Positions 16,135 to 24,520 of a stretch of 64,000 nucleotides of DNA are shown in pieces. Numbering within the stretch: position 1 is the first letter of the stretch; every line of letters starts with the position of its first letter. The stretch lies in NCBI GenBank assembly GCA_034110465.1, contig JAWUZD010000012.1:124001-188000 (forward strand). The letters run 5' to 3'. The notes under the pieces were generated by a model, which worked only from the letters and a program-made list of their open reading frames with translations, was not told where the DNA came from and did not search any database. Origin of the DNA: Aurantibacter sp034110465 (GTDB lineage Bacteria; Bacteroidota; Bacteroidia; Flavobacteriales; Flavobacteriaceae). The translations under genes and the position numbers were made by a program.

Positions 16135-17097
16135 TTGATATTTAACCTCTTCAACTTAAAAAAAAACAAGCATTGTTTCGCATTTTATAATATTGAAAAT
16201 CTTTTTGATATTTATAATGAAAAAGATAAACACGACAGCGATTTTACTGAAACATCTGAAAAACGATGGACTCTAAAACGCTATAAGAATAAAGTAAACA
16301 AGATTAGTTTTGTTATTTCTAAAATAGGTTTGAAAGAAACTGAAATGCATCCAGCATTAGTTGGATTAGCAGAAGTAGAAAACGAATCTGTTCTAAAAAG
16401 TTTAATTGAGCACGATAATCTAAAAAATTGCAACTATAATTTTGTTCATTATAATTCCAAAGATGAAAGAGGTATTGATGTGGCCTTTATTTATGATACT
16501 AAAAAATTCTCAGTTTTAAATTCTAACGTTCATAGTATTATTTTACATGATGAAGACGGCGATGTAGATTATACAAGAGACATTTTACATATCTACGGAT
16601 CTTTTTTAAATGAAAAAATAGATATTATTGTTAACCATTGGCCATCAAGACGAGATGGAAATAATGAAACGGCTAAAAAGAGAATGATTGCTTCTAACAA
16701 AGTATCTGAAATTATAACTAACATTAGAGCTAAAAATAAAGATGCTAAGATTGTTATTATGGGCGATTTTAACGACGATCCAAGTAGTAAAAGCATAAAG
16801 TCTTTAGTTAACAACAATGAGCTCTTTAATCCTATGGATACGCTTTTATCTATAGATAGAGGAACTACAGTTTATAGAGGCGATTGGAATTTATTTGATC
16901 AAATGATACTTTCTGTTAATTGTTTTAATAGAAAAGCTAAAAAACTACGCTTTGTAAATGCCAATATTTTTGATGCAGACTTCTTAAAACAACAAGAAGG
17001 CGATTTTAAAGGCACGCCATACAGAACTTATGTTGGAAAACAATATAAAGGTGGCTATAGCGATCATTTTCCGGTGTATACTATTTTTAAAAAGTAA
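16135..17097 (+). CDS. Endonuclease/exonuclease/phosphatase family protein
   Basis: 320 residues. Catalytic motifs of the EEP fold are seen in order: 'FYNIENLFD', 'LAEVEN' (metal-binding Glu), 'VNHWPSR', 'MGDFNDDP' and the final 'SDHFPV' (Asp-His pair). EEP enzymes cut nucleic acids or phosphoesters; the flavobacterial group has no fixed substrate. The only possible start before the first core motif is TTG, as a stop codon lies two codons upstream and no ATG or GTG precedes the 'YNIENLFD' block. No clear signal peptide, so cytoplasmic location is likely. Confidence 0.85.
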   Translation: MIFNLFNLKKNKHCFAFYNIENLFDIYNEKDKHDSDFTETSEKRWTLKRYKNKVNKISFVISKIGLKETEMHPALVGLAEVENESVLKSLIEHDNLKNCNYNFVHYNSKDERGIDVAFIYDTKKFSVLNSNVHSIILHDEDGDVDYTRDILHIYGSFLNEKIDIIVNHWPSRRDGNNETAKKRMIASNKVSEIITNIRAKNKDAKIVIMGDFNDDPSSKSIKSLVNNNELFNPMDTLLSIDRGTTVYRGDWNLFDQMILSVNCFNRKAKKLRFVNANIFDADFLKQQEGDFKGTPYRTYVGKQYKGGYSDHFPVYTIFKK

Positions 17098-17125
17098 GCC
17101 TATTCTTTTTTAGTCATAAAAAACT

Positions 17126-17779
17126 CTAAACCTCCCCATTCCATTCTGTATAAAACTGCTTTAAAAACTGTTCCATATATTGGTGACGTTCTAGAGCGAG
17201 TTTCTTGCCTGTTTTAGTATTCATTCTATCTTTTAAAAGCAACAATTTTTCATAAAAATGATTAATAGTTGGAGCAGTAGAATTTTTATAAACTTCTTTA
17301 CTCATATTTAAATCAGGTTTTATTTCTGGATTATAGATAGCCCGATTTTTAAATCCTCCATAATTAAACGTTCTAGCTATTCCAACGGCTCCTAAGGCAT
17401 CTAATCTATCTGCATCTTGTACCACATCTAACTCAAAAGATTTAAACTTCTGAGTCTCGTTTCCGCCTTTAAAACTAATGTTTTCTATAATAGCTATAAC
17501 GTGATTAATTATAGATGCTTCAACTTTTAAAGATTCTAAAAATTGCTGCGCTACTTTTGGACCAACAGTTTCGTCTCCATTATGAAATTTACTATCTGCT
17601 ATATCATGAAGTAAGGCTCCTAAAGCCACAACAAAAATATCTACTGGTTCTTGTTTTGCTATTAAAAGTGCATTTTTATATACACGTTCTATATGAAACC
17701 AATCGTGTCCGCCTTCTACATTTTTAAGCGTTTTTTTTACAAAAACTATAGTATCTTGAATGATTTGAGTGTTATCCAT
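17126..17779 (-). CDS. HD-domain phosphohydrolase
   Basis: 217 residues. The metal site of the HD superfamily is present: His25-Asp26 ('GHDWFHIERV'), His58-Asp59 ('LLHDIADSKF') and Asp124 in 'VQDADRLDALG'. This is the YpgQ/YedJ-like group, described as nucleotide pyrophosphohydrolases or of unknown substrate. Cytoplasmic. It shares no operon with its neighbour: a strong terminator lies just upstream on the same strand. Confidence 0.85.
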   Translation of the reverse strand: MDNTQIIQDTIVFVKKTLKNVEGGHDWFHIERVYKNALLIAKQEPVDIFVVALGALLHDIADSKFHNGDETVGPKVAQQFLESLKVEASIINHVIAIIENISFKGGNETQKFKSFELDVVQDADRLDALGAVGIARTFNYGGFKNRAIYNPEIKPDLNMSKEVYKNSTAPTINHFYEKLLLLKDRMNTKTGKKLALERHQYMEQFLKQFYTEWNGEV

Positions 17780-17787
17780 AACACAAA

Positions 17788-17822
17788 AAAAATCCTTTCA
17801 ATTTTAAATTGAAAGGATTTTG
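17788..17822 (-). terminator. Terminator of the desaturase gene
   Basis: AAATCCTTTCAATTT and AAATTGAAAGGATTT form a near-perfect 15-pair palindrome around one T, followed on the minus strand by a T run. It closes the plsC-desaturase transcript before the HD gene. Confidence 0.85.
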
Positions 17823-17889
17823 AGTTATTTATATTAAAAGATTTCAGAATGCACTGTATTTTGCGTCGTAGCAAAGAATGGAAAAACTT

Positions 17890-18876
17890 CTATAATTTAG
17901 CTGGTTCAACCCATTTAAATTGGTATGAATTTTCTGGAATAGTCATTCTATCTGCTATACGAGTCATTCTACTTGGTAACTTCATTAGGTAATCTCGTGC
18001 CTTCTCGGCTTCAGGATTTAATCCGCCCATACTACCTATATCCCATTTCACTATTAATTTGTCAAGAATATCTATATAATCCATAGAAGTATATACACCA
18101 ATACGCTGTGCTGTGTTAGAAAACTCCTCGAAAGCAGAACTAATTTTACCTCCAGATTCTCTTAAAAAGTGAGCTGGCATTGTAATTTTAGCTTTCATCA
18201 TAGAATGAAAAGCCATCATCATTTGGTTTGGGTCTTCTTTAAAAATACGATCTACAAAATCTGAATATGCCATATGGTGACGCATTTCATCTCCTGCAAT
18301 AATTTTACACATTTTAGCTAATTGCTTATTTCCTCTAGCTTTTGCCATTTTAGCAACTCTATTATGAGAAATATAGGTGGCTAATTCTTGGAAAGATGTG
18401 TAAACAAAGTTTTTATATGGATCTCTATCTGTTCCAATATCAAAACCATCTGAAATTAAATGATGTGTGGTTTTTTCAATCTCTTTCATATTAACCCTTC
18501 CAGATAAGTACAAATATTTGTTTAAAACATCTCCATGTCTATTTTCTTCCGCTGTCCATTGTCTTACCCATTTAGACCAACCATTTCGTTCTATTTGTCC
18601 AACACCTTCAACATCCATTAACCAAGACTCATAAGACGGTAAAGCTTCTTCTGTAATCATATCTCCTACCAATACAACCCAAAAATCGTAAGGTAAATCT
18701 TTAGATAATTCTCTAATTTCTTTTACTTCATCAAAAAAAGTATCCGATTCAGAATTAGGTAAAAAATCGCTAGGTTGCCAAATAGTGTCAACAGGTACTA
18801 AATATTTTTCAATTAATGTGTCGATGTCTTTTTCAAGATATCTCATCACATCTAAACGTATGTTTTTTAATGACAT
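17890..18876 (-). CDS. Acyl-[ACP] desaturase (stearoyl-ACP desaturase type)
   Basis: 328 residues, soluble ferritin-like di-iron desaturase. Di-iron ligands: Glu76/77 region ('MITEEALPSYE'), 'EENRHGD' at 110-116, Glu164 in 'SFQELATYISH' and 'DEMRHH' at 196-201; the last reads RHH where plant enzymes have RHE. Enzymes of this family insert a double bond into acyl-ACP to make unsaturated fatty acids. It follows the PlsC-like gene with a two-base gap, so the pair likely makes and places unsaturated chains in phospholipid, useful for membrane fluidity in the cold. Confidence 0.9.
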   Translation of the reverse strand: MSLKNIRLDVMRYLEKDIDTLIEKYLVPVDTIWQPSDFLPNSESDTFFDEVKEIRELSKDLPYDFWVVLVGDMITEEALPSYESWLMDVEGVGQIERNGWSKWVRQWTAEENRHGDVLNKYLYLSGRVNMKEIEKTTHHLISDGFDIGTDRDPYKNFVYTSFQELATYISHNRVAKMAKARGNKQLAKMCKIIAGDEMRHHMAYSDFVDRIFKEDPNQMMMAFHSMMKAKITMPAHFLRESGGKISSAFEEFSNTAQRIGVYTSMDYIDILDKLIVKWDIGSMGGLNPEAEKARDYLMKLPSRMTRIADRMTIPENSYQFKWVEPAKL

Positions 18877-18878
18877 AA

Positions 18879-19616
18879 TTATGTAGATTTAATAGCGTTT
18901 ATAATGGTTTTTTCCACAGTTTGTATTAATGATTCAGTTTCAAAATCTGCTACATTAAGATAGTCGTGAACGGTGAATGTGATTTTATGACCAATTCCCA
19001 TTGGAAATTTACCGTAAGGTAAGGATTTCCAAGAATTATTTATGGTAATTGGGATAACTATAGCATTTGGCGATTTTTTAAATAGTACAGTAAGACCTTT
19101 AGTTTGAAATGGTTTTGGCTTACCTGTCTTACTTCTAGTTCCTTCAGGAAAAATAACTACTGCACGATTGTGTTTTTCTATGTATTTGGCAATTTTTGCA
19201 ATTTCAGAAATAGCTTGTCGTGGGTTTTTACGATCTATTAAAGCCGATCCTCCAACACGTAAATTATATGATACACTTGGAAAACCGTGACCTAATTCTT
19301 TTTTACTTATAAATTTTGGATGAAATTTACGCATAAACCATATTATAGGAGGAATATCGTTCATGCTCTGGTGATTTGCCACAATAATAACAGGCCTATT
19401 TTTAGGAATGTTTTTAGGGATTTTAAAACTATATGTAAAGCCTAATAAATGTAAGCATCTTGTTAATCCACAATTTAACAAAGCAACACTTTTTTTATGT
19501 GCATTGTAACCAAAAACCTTGTAGCAAAGAACTTGAATGGGATGAAATATAATTAAAAGCATCCCAAAAAAGAAAGCGTAAATAACGGTTAACGGATATG
19601 CTAATAATTTTCTCAT
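18879..19616 (-). CDS. 1-acyl-sn-glycerol-3-phosphate acyltransferase (PlsC-like)
   Basis: 245 residues with an N-terminal membrane segment (about 8-30). HX4D motif: His82-Asp87 in 'NHQSMND'; second block 'FPEGTRSK' at 156-163, both required in glycerolipid acyltransferases. It adds the second acyl chain to lysophosphatidic acid at the inner membrane. It is the first gene of a two-gene unit with the desaturase. Alternative: transfer to another lipid such as an ornithine lipid (OlsA), which cannot be excluded by motifs. Confidence 0.87.
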   Translation of the reverse strand: MRKLLAYPLTVIYAFFFGMLLIIFHPIQVLCYKVFGYNAHKKSVALLNCGLTRCLHLLGFTYSFKIPKNIPKNRPVIIVANHQSMNDIPPIIWFMRKFHPKFISKKELGHGFPSVSYNLRVGGSALIDRKNPRQAISEIAKIAKYIEKHNRAVVIFPEGTRSKTGKPKPFQTKGLTVLFKKSPNAIVIPITINNSWKSLPYGKFPMGIGHKITFTVHDYLNVADFETESLIQTVEKTIINAIKST

Positions 19617-19673
19617 TTTTAAAACCTAGTAATATTTAACAAAAATAGACACATTTAAGGATTAAGCATAAAA

Positions 19674-19699
19674 AAACCACGCAAATTTGCGTGGTTTTA
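19674..19699 (-). terminator. Terminator of the bacilliredoxin gene
   Basis: AAACCACGCAAA and TTTGCGTGGTTT form a perfect 12-pair stem with essentially no spacer, followed on the minus strand by a T run. Confidence 0.85.
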
Positions 19700-19719
19700 C
19701 TATGTGTGCATTGTAAATC

Positions 19720-20130
19720 TTAACAATGAGAATTATAAGCATCTTTTAAATTTTCTGCAATTAATTCAGCTGGTCTACCTTCAATATGGTGACGCTCTAA
19801 AACGTGAACTAATTCTCCGTCTTTAAATAAAGCCATACAAGGAGAACTTGGAGGAAAAGGAACCATAAATTCACGTGCTTTATTAACCGCATCTTTATCA
19901 ACTCCTGCAAAAACCGTTACAATATGGTTTGGTTTATGTGCATTATCTAAACTCATTTTAGCGCCTGGTCTTGCATTTGCTGCAGCACAACCACAAACAG
20001 AATTTACAACTAATAAAGTTGTTCCTTCTTTAGAGATAGCACTTGTTACGTCCTCTGCTGTATGTAATTCTTGAAAACCTGCAATGGTTAAATCTTCACG
20101 CATTGGTTTTACTAATTGTTCTGGGTACAT
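19720..20130 (-). CDS. Bacilliredoxin, BrxA/BrxB (YphP/YqiW) family
   Basis: 136 residues from the ATG of 'MYPEQLVKPM', the conserved family start; a longer frame begins nine codons upstream, but that start overlaps a TAnnTTTG promoter box. The CGC active site is Cys46-Gly-Cys48 in 'VCGCAAANARPGA'. Bacilliredoxins reduce mixed disulfides between proteins and bacillithiol; Bacteroidota of this group commonly have bacillithiol. The C-terminal 'FPPSSPCMALF' and 'RHHIEGR' blocks are also typical. Cytoplasmic and monocistronic. Confidence 0.92.
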   Translation of the reverse strand: MYPEQLVKPMREDLTIAGFQELHTAEDVTSAISKEGTTLLVVNSVCGCAAANARPGAKMSLDNAHKPNHIVTVFAGVDKDAVNKAREFMVPFPPSSPCMALFKDGELVHVLERHHIEGRPAELIAENLKDAYNSHC

Positions 20131-20154
20131 AATTATAATTTTTATTTTACAATA

Positions 20155-20162
20155 CAAAGTTA
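20155..20162 (-). promoter_or_regulatory. -7 box of the bacilliredoxin gene
   Basis: TAACTTTG on the minus strand, 25 bases before the chosen start; it overlaps the start of the longer frame and so decides against it. Confidence 0.55.
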
Positions 20163-20297
20163 ATCAAAAACTATGCAAAAATCATAATTACATCTTTATA
20201 TATATCTTATAGTGTCATAAGTTCAGACTATAACCAATCTTAATTATATAAAAACATAAAATTTGTAACAAAAGTTAATATTCACTACTAACAATAG

Positions 20298-20305
20298 TAT
20301 ATTTG
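20298..20305 (+). promoter_or_regulatory. -7 box TATATTTG of the TerB/J-domain gene
   Basis: Exact TAnnTTTG match 25 bases before the start codon. Confidence 0.5.
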
Positions 20306-20330
20306 AAAAACAGATTAAAAAAGAATATAA

Positions 20331-21098
20331 ATGAGTGCATTTAAATGGATTGGCGCAACATTAGGTTGGTCTCTTGGCGGACCACTTGGCGCAATATTAG
20401 GTTTGGCTTTGGGTAGTTTAGGCGATGCTTTTTCGGACAGTGAAAAAACATTTACTATTGGAGACGGAAAAAGAAGTTCTAAAAGACCTCTACGATCAAG
20501 ACAAAGACAACAAAACACACAACCTGGAGATTTTGAAGTGAGTTTGCTGGTTTTAGCTTCTGTAATTATAAAAGCAGATGGCATACAGGATCAACGAGAA
20601 TTAGATGTTGTTAGAAGTCAATTTGTAAAAATGTATGGTAAGGAACGTGCAAATAATGCGTTTAAATTATTTAAAACGATTAGTACACAAAATGTATCTG
20701 TAAGACAAATTTGTATGCAAATACAACAACGTATGGATCATGCGTCTCGTTTACAACTAGTACATTTCTTATTTGATATTGCTAAAGCAGATGGACACGT
20801 TCACGAAAAAGAAGAAGACCAGATACATTCTATTGCTAGTTATCTAAATATTAATGCACGAGATTATGAAAGTCTTAAAGCTATGTTTTATAGTGCAAGT
20901 AATAATGCCTACAAAATCTTAGAAATAACAGATTCTGCTTCTATAGCTGAAATAAAAAAAGCCTACAGACGAATGGCTAAAAAATTCCATCCAGATAAAG
21001 TAGAGCATTTAGGTGAAGAACACAAAAAAGGCGCAGAAGCAAAATTTAAAGAAGTTTTAAAAGCTTATGAGCAATTGCAGGATGAACGTGAATTTTAA
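20331..21098 (+). CDS. TerB and J-domain protein (DjlA-like co-chaperone)
   Basis: 255 residues. The N-terminus is Gly-rich and hydrophobic ('GATLGWSLGGPLGAILGLALGSLGDAF', interrupted by small residues), able to insert in or lie on a membrane, as in DjlA. Residues about 65-180 form a TerB-like helical domain with 'DGIQDQRELDVV' and 'ADGHVHEKEEDQI'. The C-terminal J domain begins at about 194 with the HPD motif at 220-222. J domains stimulate DnaK-type chaperones. Monocistronic, with a promoter box before and a terminator after. Confidence 0.87.
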   Translation: MSAFKWIGATLGWSLGGPLGAILGLALGSLGDAFSDSEKTFTIGDGKRSSKRPLRSRQRQQNTQPGDFEVSLLVLASVIIKADGIQDQRELDVVRSQFVKMYGKERANNAFKLFKTISTQNVSVRQICMQIQQRMDHASRLQLVHFLFDIAKADGHVHEKEEDQIHSIASYLNINARDYESLKAMFYSASNNAYKILEITDSASIAEIKKAYRRMAKKFHPDKVEHLGEEHKKGAEAKFKEVLKAYEQLQDEREF

Positions 21099-21126
21099 TT
21101 TTTAAATTCTACGAAACTATAAAACA

Positions 21127-21158
21127 TAAAAAAGGTGAAATTTCTTTCACCTTTTTTG
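21127..21158 (+). terminator. Terminator of the TerB/J-domain gene
   Basis: AAAAGGTGAAA and TTTCACCTTTT form an 11-pair stem with a four-base loop, followed by T residues. Confidence 0.85.
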
Positions 21159-21477
21159 CCCCAAATCTACCATTAACTTAACCTACTTATGTTATGGTGT
21201 AGTAAATATAACAGACTAAAACTAGTGTTTCTAATTTTTTTGTCGAAATGTGATTTTACTCGTTAAAATGCTTTTTAAAGCATCTAATTGAATTATTTTA
21301 GTTAAAAAACACCTTTAGTACAGCTTTTAATTTACTATATTTCATTTCAAAATAGATTTAACCTTCAAAAAATCACAAACTTCAAACTGAAATATATTTA
21401 TTAAATTAAAATCATTTTGATACTAATAAAATTAGCTTTTTATTCGTTGTATTGAAATCAGATAAATCTATAACCTT
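21159..21477. other. Gene-free AT-rich stretch
   Basis: Together with the terminator this is the only gap over 300 bases (21099-21477). I see no open frame with a plausible protein, no tRNA-like fold and no clear TAnnTTTG box. A small inverted repeat, ATGCTTTTTAAAGCAT, lies near 21269. It may hold the promoter of the DUF3298 gene or an RNA that I cannot recognise. Confidence 0.5.
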
Positions 21478-22209
21478 ATGCTTAACAGATTCAAATCACT
21501 TAAAAATATAGCCTTTATTTACTTTTTAAGTTTTGCATTATGGTCTTGTAAAAAAGATGTGGCTTTAGAAGTTTCGGATTATGAATATAAAAGCGAAAAA
21601 ACAGCAATAATAGATGTTAATATTCAAACGGTAATAGGTAAAACCGAAGCTGTAAATAACATAAATCAGGAACTTTATAATTTTGTTTGTAATGGTTTTT
21701 ATTTAGACGCTTCTAAAGATCTTCAAAATACTATTGAAGCTTGTGCGAATCAATTTAACGATAGCTATAGCAACTTTAAAACACAGTTTTCTAATGAGTT
21801 GTTTCAGGAGTTACCACAATGGGAAGCTTTTGTAGATGGCGAATTAATGTATCAAAACGAGCTTATTATATCTTTTGCTATGAGCTCTAGTATAAATACA
21901 GGTGGATCGCAACCAATTACAAAAATCACCTTTTTAAATTTTGACAAAACTACAGGTAAGCAATTACTTATTAAAGATTTAGTTTCTAATAAAACCGAAT
22001 TATTAAACGTATTGAAGCCATATTTAGAACAAGAGTTATTTTCTTCTTCTTTAAAAATTGAAGAATTCATCTCTAAAGGGACATTAAAAATGCCTGATCA
22101 TTTTGGTTATAACGATTTAGGTATTGTAGCGCTTTACCAAACGCCAACTAACGATTATATAGAAATCTCTATACCTTATAACAAAGTAGAAGATTACTTA
22201 AATTATTAA
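21478..22209 (+). CDS. DUF3298 domain lipoprotein (RsiV-like fold)
   Basis: 243 residues with a lipoprotein signal ending at Cys24 (LWSCKKD). The mature part shows a DUF4163/PdaC-like N-terminal region ('INQELYNFVCNGF', 'FNDSYSNFKTQF') and a C-terminal DUF3298 region ('TKITFLNFDKTTGKQLLIKDLV', 'DHFGYNDLGIVALYQ', 'IEISIPYNKVEDYL'). Related domains occur in anti-sigma factor RsiV, which binds lysozyme, and in deacetylases; here neither a catalytic domain nor a transmembrane anti-sigma arrangement is present. Its stop overlaps that of the convergent DinB-like gene. Confidence 0.75.
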   Translation: MLNRFKSLKNIAFIYFLSFALWSCKKDVALEVSDYEYKSEKTAIIDVNIQTVIGKTEAVNNINQELYNFVCNGFYLDASKDLQNTIEACANQFNDSYSNFKTQFSNELFQELPQWEAFVDGELMYQNELIISFAMSSSINTGGSQPITKITFLNFDKTTGKQLLIKDLVSNKTELLNVLKPYLEQELFSSSLKIEEFISKGTLKMPDHFGYNDLGIVALYQTPTNDYIEISIPYNKVEDYLNY

Positions 22210-22667
22210 ATACCTAATGCTTTCTTTTGTGCTAAAACATAGCCTAAATGAATGCCTTCGTGAAAATTATTAAACGCAATTGCATCTTCTGTATTTGTTA
22301 AAGTACTTTTTGTAGAAACGGTATATTCGTTATACGTTTTAAACACTTTTTTAGCGTAATCTTCCTGAGTTTTTTCTATAGTAGAAAATAACAAGTCTTT
22401 TACCTCATCTACTTCTTCTTGCGTTGCTTTGTGTTCTGTTTTTGTTCCTTTTCTATATCTATCTACAAAAGCATCTTCTAATAACATTGGAACACCAGAC
22501 AATTTATAAACTAATAGTTGTTGCGTTGCAACTGTATGCGCTATATTCCAAAATATATTATTGTTAAATCCTTTTGGTACTGTATTTAATTGATCTAAAG
22601 TTAAATTCTCTAAAAACGATTTAAAAAGCGTTCTATTTTTTAAAGTGACATCGAAAGCAAAATCCAT
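22206..22667 (-). CDS. DinB family protein
   Basis: 153 residues, all-helical, cytoplasmic. The DinB/YfiT pattern is seen: 'NIAHTVATQQLLVYKLSG' in the second helix and 'NFHEGIHLGYVLAQKK' in the last, providing the histidine metal ligands. Proteins of this superfamily include thiol-dependent transferases (bacillithiol or mycothiol S-transferases), which would fit the nearby bacilliredoxin, OsmC and ArsC-like genes; that link is inference. Its TAA stop and that of the facing gene share the palindrome TTAA. Confidence 0.83.
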   Translation of the reverse strand: MDFAFDVTLKNRTLFKSFLENLTLDQLNTVPKGFNNNIFWNIAHTVATQQLLVYKLSGVPMLLEDAFVDRYRKGTKTEHKATQEEVDEVKDLLFSTIEKTQEDYAKKVFKTYNEYTVSTKSTLTNTEDAIAFNNFHEGIHLGYVLAQKKALGI

Positions 22668-22750
22668 AGTTTTATTTTTTTTGATAAAGCTAAAAATTAT
22701 GTTGAAGAATAAACTTAAATTTATATGAAATTTTAAGTTTTATTATAAAA

Positions 22751-23224
22751 ATGAAAAAACACCAATACAACGCAAAAATCCACTGGACAGGAAACCAAGG
22801 CAAAGGCACAGAAAACTACAAAGTTTATAAAAGAGATTACACCATTACTATAAAGGGTAAAACCCAAGAGATTTTAGGTAGTAGTGATCCTGCTTTTTTA
22901 GGCGATGCGTCTCGCTATAATCCAGAGGATTTATTTTTAACATCAGTTAGTTCTTGCCATATGCTATGGTATTTACATTTATGCGCTACTAACAATATTA
23001 TAGTTACCAATTACACAGATAATGCTATTGGAACTATGGAAGAAACTAAAAATGGAAGCGGTAAGTTTACAGGTATTACTTTACAACCAACTATTACAAT
23101 TACAGATAAAAACAACATTAAAAAAGCACAAACATTACATCAAGGCGCTAACAACATGTGTTTTATTGCTAATTCTTTAAATTTTAAAGTATCACATAAA
23201 GCCAATATTTCGGCTTTAAATTAA
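22751..23224 (+). CDS. OsmC family peroxiredoxin-like protein
   Basis: 157 residues. The two redox cysteines of OsmC/Ohr proteins are Cys69 in 'SVSSCHMLWYLH' and Cys137 in 'ANNMCFIANS'. Such proteins reduce organic hydroperoxides using a dithiol cofactor. The Arg/Glu residues that set Ohr specificity are not clear, so OsmC/YhfA-like is the safer name. It is followed by an ArsC-like gene 41 bases downstream and may be transcribed with it. Confidence 0.88.
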   Translation: MKKHQYNAKIHWTGNQGKGTENYKVYKRDYTITIKGKTQEILGSSDPAFLGDASRYNPEDLFLTSVSSCHMLWYLHLCATNNIIVTNYTDNAIGTMEETKNGSGKFTGITLQPTITITDKNNIKKAQTLHQGANNMCFIANSLNFKVSHKANISALN

Positions 23225-23265
23225 TTCAAAAAAGCGTTTCTTTGTAGCTTTAAAAACAAACAGAA

Positions 23266-23619
23266 ATGCAAACATTTTTCTACTTAAAATCGTGTTCAAC
23301 GTGTAAACGTATTTTAAATGAATTGAATTTACCAAAATCGGTAATACTTCAAAACATAAAAACAGATGCTATTACAGAAGCACAACTAGAAGTAATGAAA
23401 AATCTTGCAGGTTCTTACGAAGCTCTTTTTAGTAACCGTGCTACTTTATATAAGGAACGCGATTTAAAAAACAAGACCTTAACAGAACTAGATTTTAAAG
23501 CTCTAATTTTAGAACATTACACTTTTTTAAGCCGACCAGTATTGGTTATAGATAAAACTATTTTTGTTGGAAATTCTAAAAAAAGTGTTGAAGCCGCTAA
23601 AGCCTTTTTAAATGAGTAA
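23266..23619 (+). CDS. ArsC/Spx-like thioredoxin-fold protein
   Basis: 117 residues, length of the ArsC/Spx/YffB family. N-terminal 'FYLKSCSTCKRIL' has a CxxC pair (Cys10, Cys13); 'RATLYKERDL' and the C-terminal 'LSRPVLVIDKTIFVGNS' match the arsenate-reductase-like fold. Without ars genes nearby a true arsenate reductase is doubtful; it may reduce a thiol or act as a regulator. It overlaps the following EamA gene by eight bases, so the two are translationally linked. Confidence 0.83.
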   Translation: MQTFFYLKSCSTCKRILNELNLPKSVILQNIKTDAITEAQLEVMKNLAGSYEALFSNRATLYKERDLKNKTLTELDFKALILEHYTFLSRPVLVIDKTIFVGNSKKSVEAAKAFLNE

Positions 23620-24520
23620 TAGAACTTTTGCCCTAATTGCTGTTTTCTTAGTTCAATTACTTTATGGACTAACCTTTACTTTTGCAAAAGGTATTATTGC
23701 CGAAGGTTTAATAAAGCCTTTTGGTTTTATTCTAGTCAGAATTATTGGAGCAACTGCCTTATTTTGGTTACTAAGTTTATTCACTAAAAACGAAAAAATA
23801 GATCCTAAAGATTTTAAAACCTTCTTTTTTGCTTCCATCTTTGGAATTGCATTAAATATGCTAACCTTTTTTAAAGGATTAGAATACACAACACCAATAA
23901 ACGCTTCAGTTATTATGATAACTGCACCTATTATCGTGCTATTATTATCAGCTATATTTTTATCAGAAAAACTAACTACTATTAAAGTTTGTGGTATTAT
24001 TATTGGCTTTTCTGGTGCTTTAATTTTAAGTTTATATAGTTCTGGAGGAACTGCAATTGGAAGTAATGTGCCTTTAGGAAATTTATTAGTATTTATTAAT
24101 GCTGCCTCTTATTCTGTTTATATTATAATTGTTAAAAAACTAACGGCTAAATACCATCCGTTTTCGTTTATAAAATGGTTGTTTTTATTCGGTTTAATAT
24201 TGGTTTTACCTTTTGGATACGATGAGTTAACACAAGTAGATCTCTATCAATTTACCTCTTACGATTTATTTGCTGTTGGCTTTGTAATTGTTGGTGCAAC
24301 ATTTGGAACCTACCTTCTAAACCCAATAGGTTTAAGACATTTAAAAGCATCTACTGTAACTGCATTTATCTATCTACAACCTGTTATTGCAGCAATATTT
24401 GCATTAATTATGGGAATGGATACTATAGATACCGCTAAAATTGTTGGTGCTGCATTAATATTTTCTGGTGTCTACTTAGTCACCAAAAAGAAAAAAACGA
24501 CTACAAAAGATAGCTTATAA
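23612..24520 (+). CDS. DMT-superfamily transporter with two EamA domains
   Basis: 302 residues with about ten transmembrane helices in two EamA repeats (about 8-140 and 150-290), a lysine-rich tail 'TKKKKTTTKDS' facing the cytoplasm. Family members export amino acids, nucleotides or related metabolites; substrate cannot be assigned. Overlaps the ArsC-like gene by eight bases. The stop codon abuts, without spacing, the stop of the convergent thioesterase gene. Confidence 0.88.
   Translation: MSNRTFALIAVFLVQLLYGLTFTFAKGIIAEGLIKPFGFILVRIIGATALFWLLSLFTKNEKIDPKDFKTFFFASIFGIALNMLTFFKGLEYTTPINASVIMITAPIIVLLLSAIFLSEKLTTIKVCGIIIGFSGALILSLYSSGGTAIGSNVPLGNLLVFINAASYSVYIIIVKKLTAKYHPFSFIKWLFLFGLILVLPFGYDELTQVDLYQFTSYDLFAVGFVIVGATFGTYLLNPIGLRHLKASTVTAFIYLQPVIAAIFALIMGMDTIDTAKIVGAALIFSGVYLVTKKKKTTTKDSL

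Noticed and set aside
23266..23619. Arsenic-resistance operon
   Set aside because: The ArsC-like protein has no arsB, acr3 or arsR neighbour; the EamA exporter beside it belongs to a metabolite-export family.
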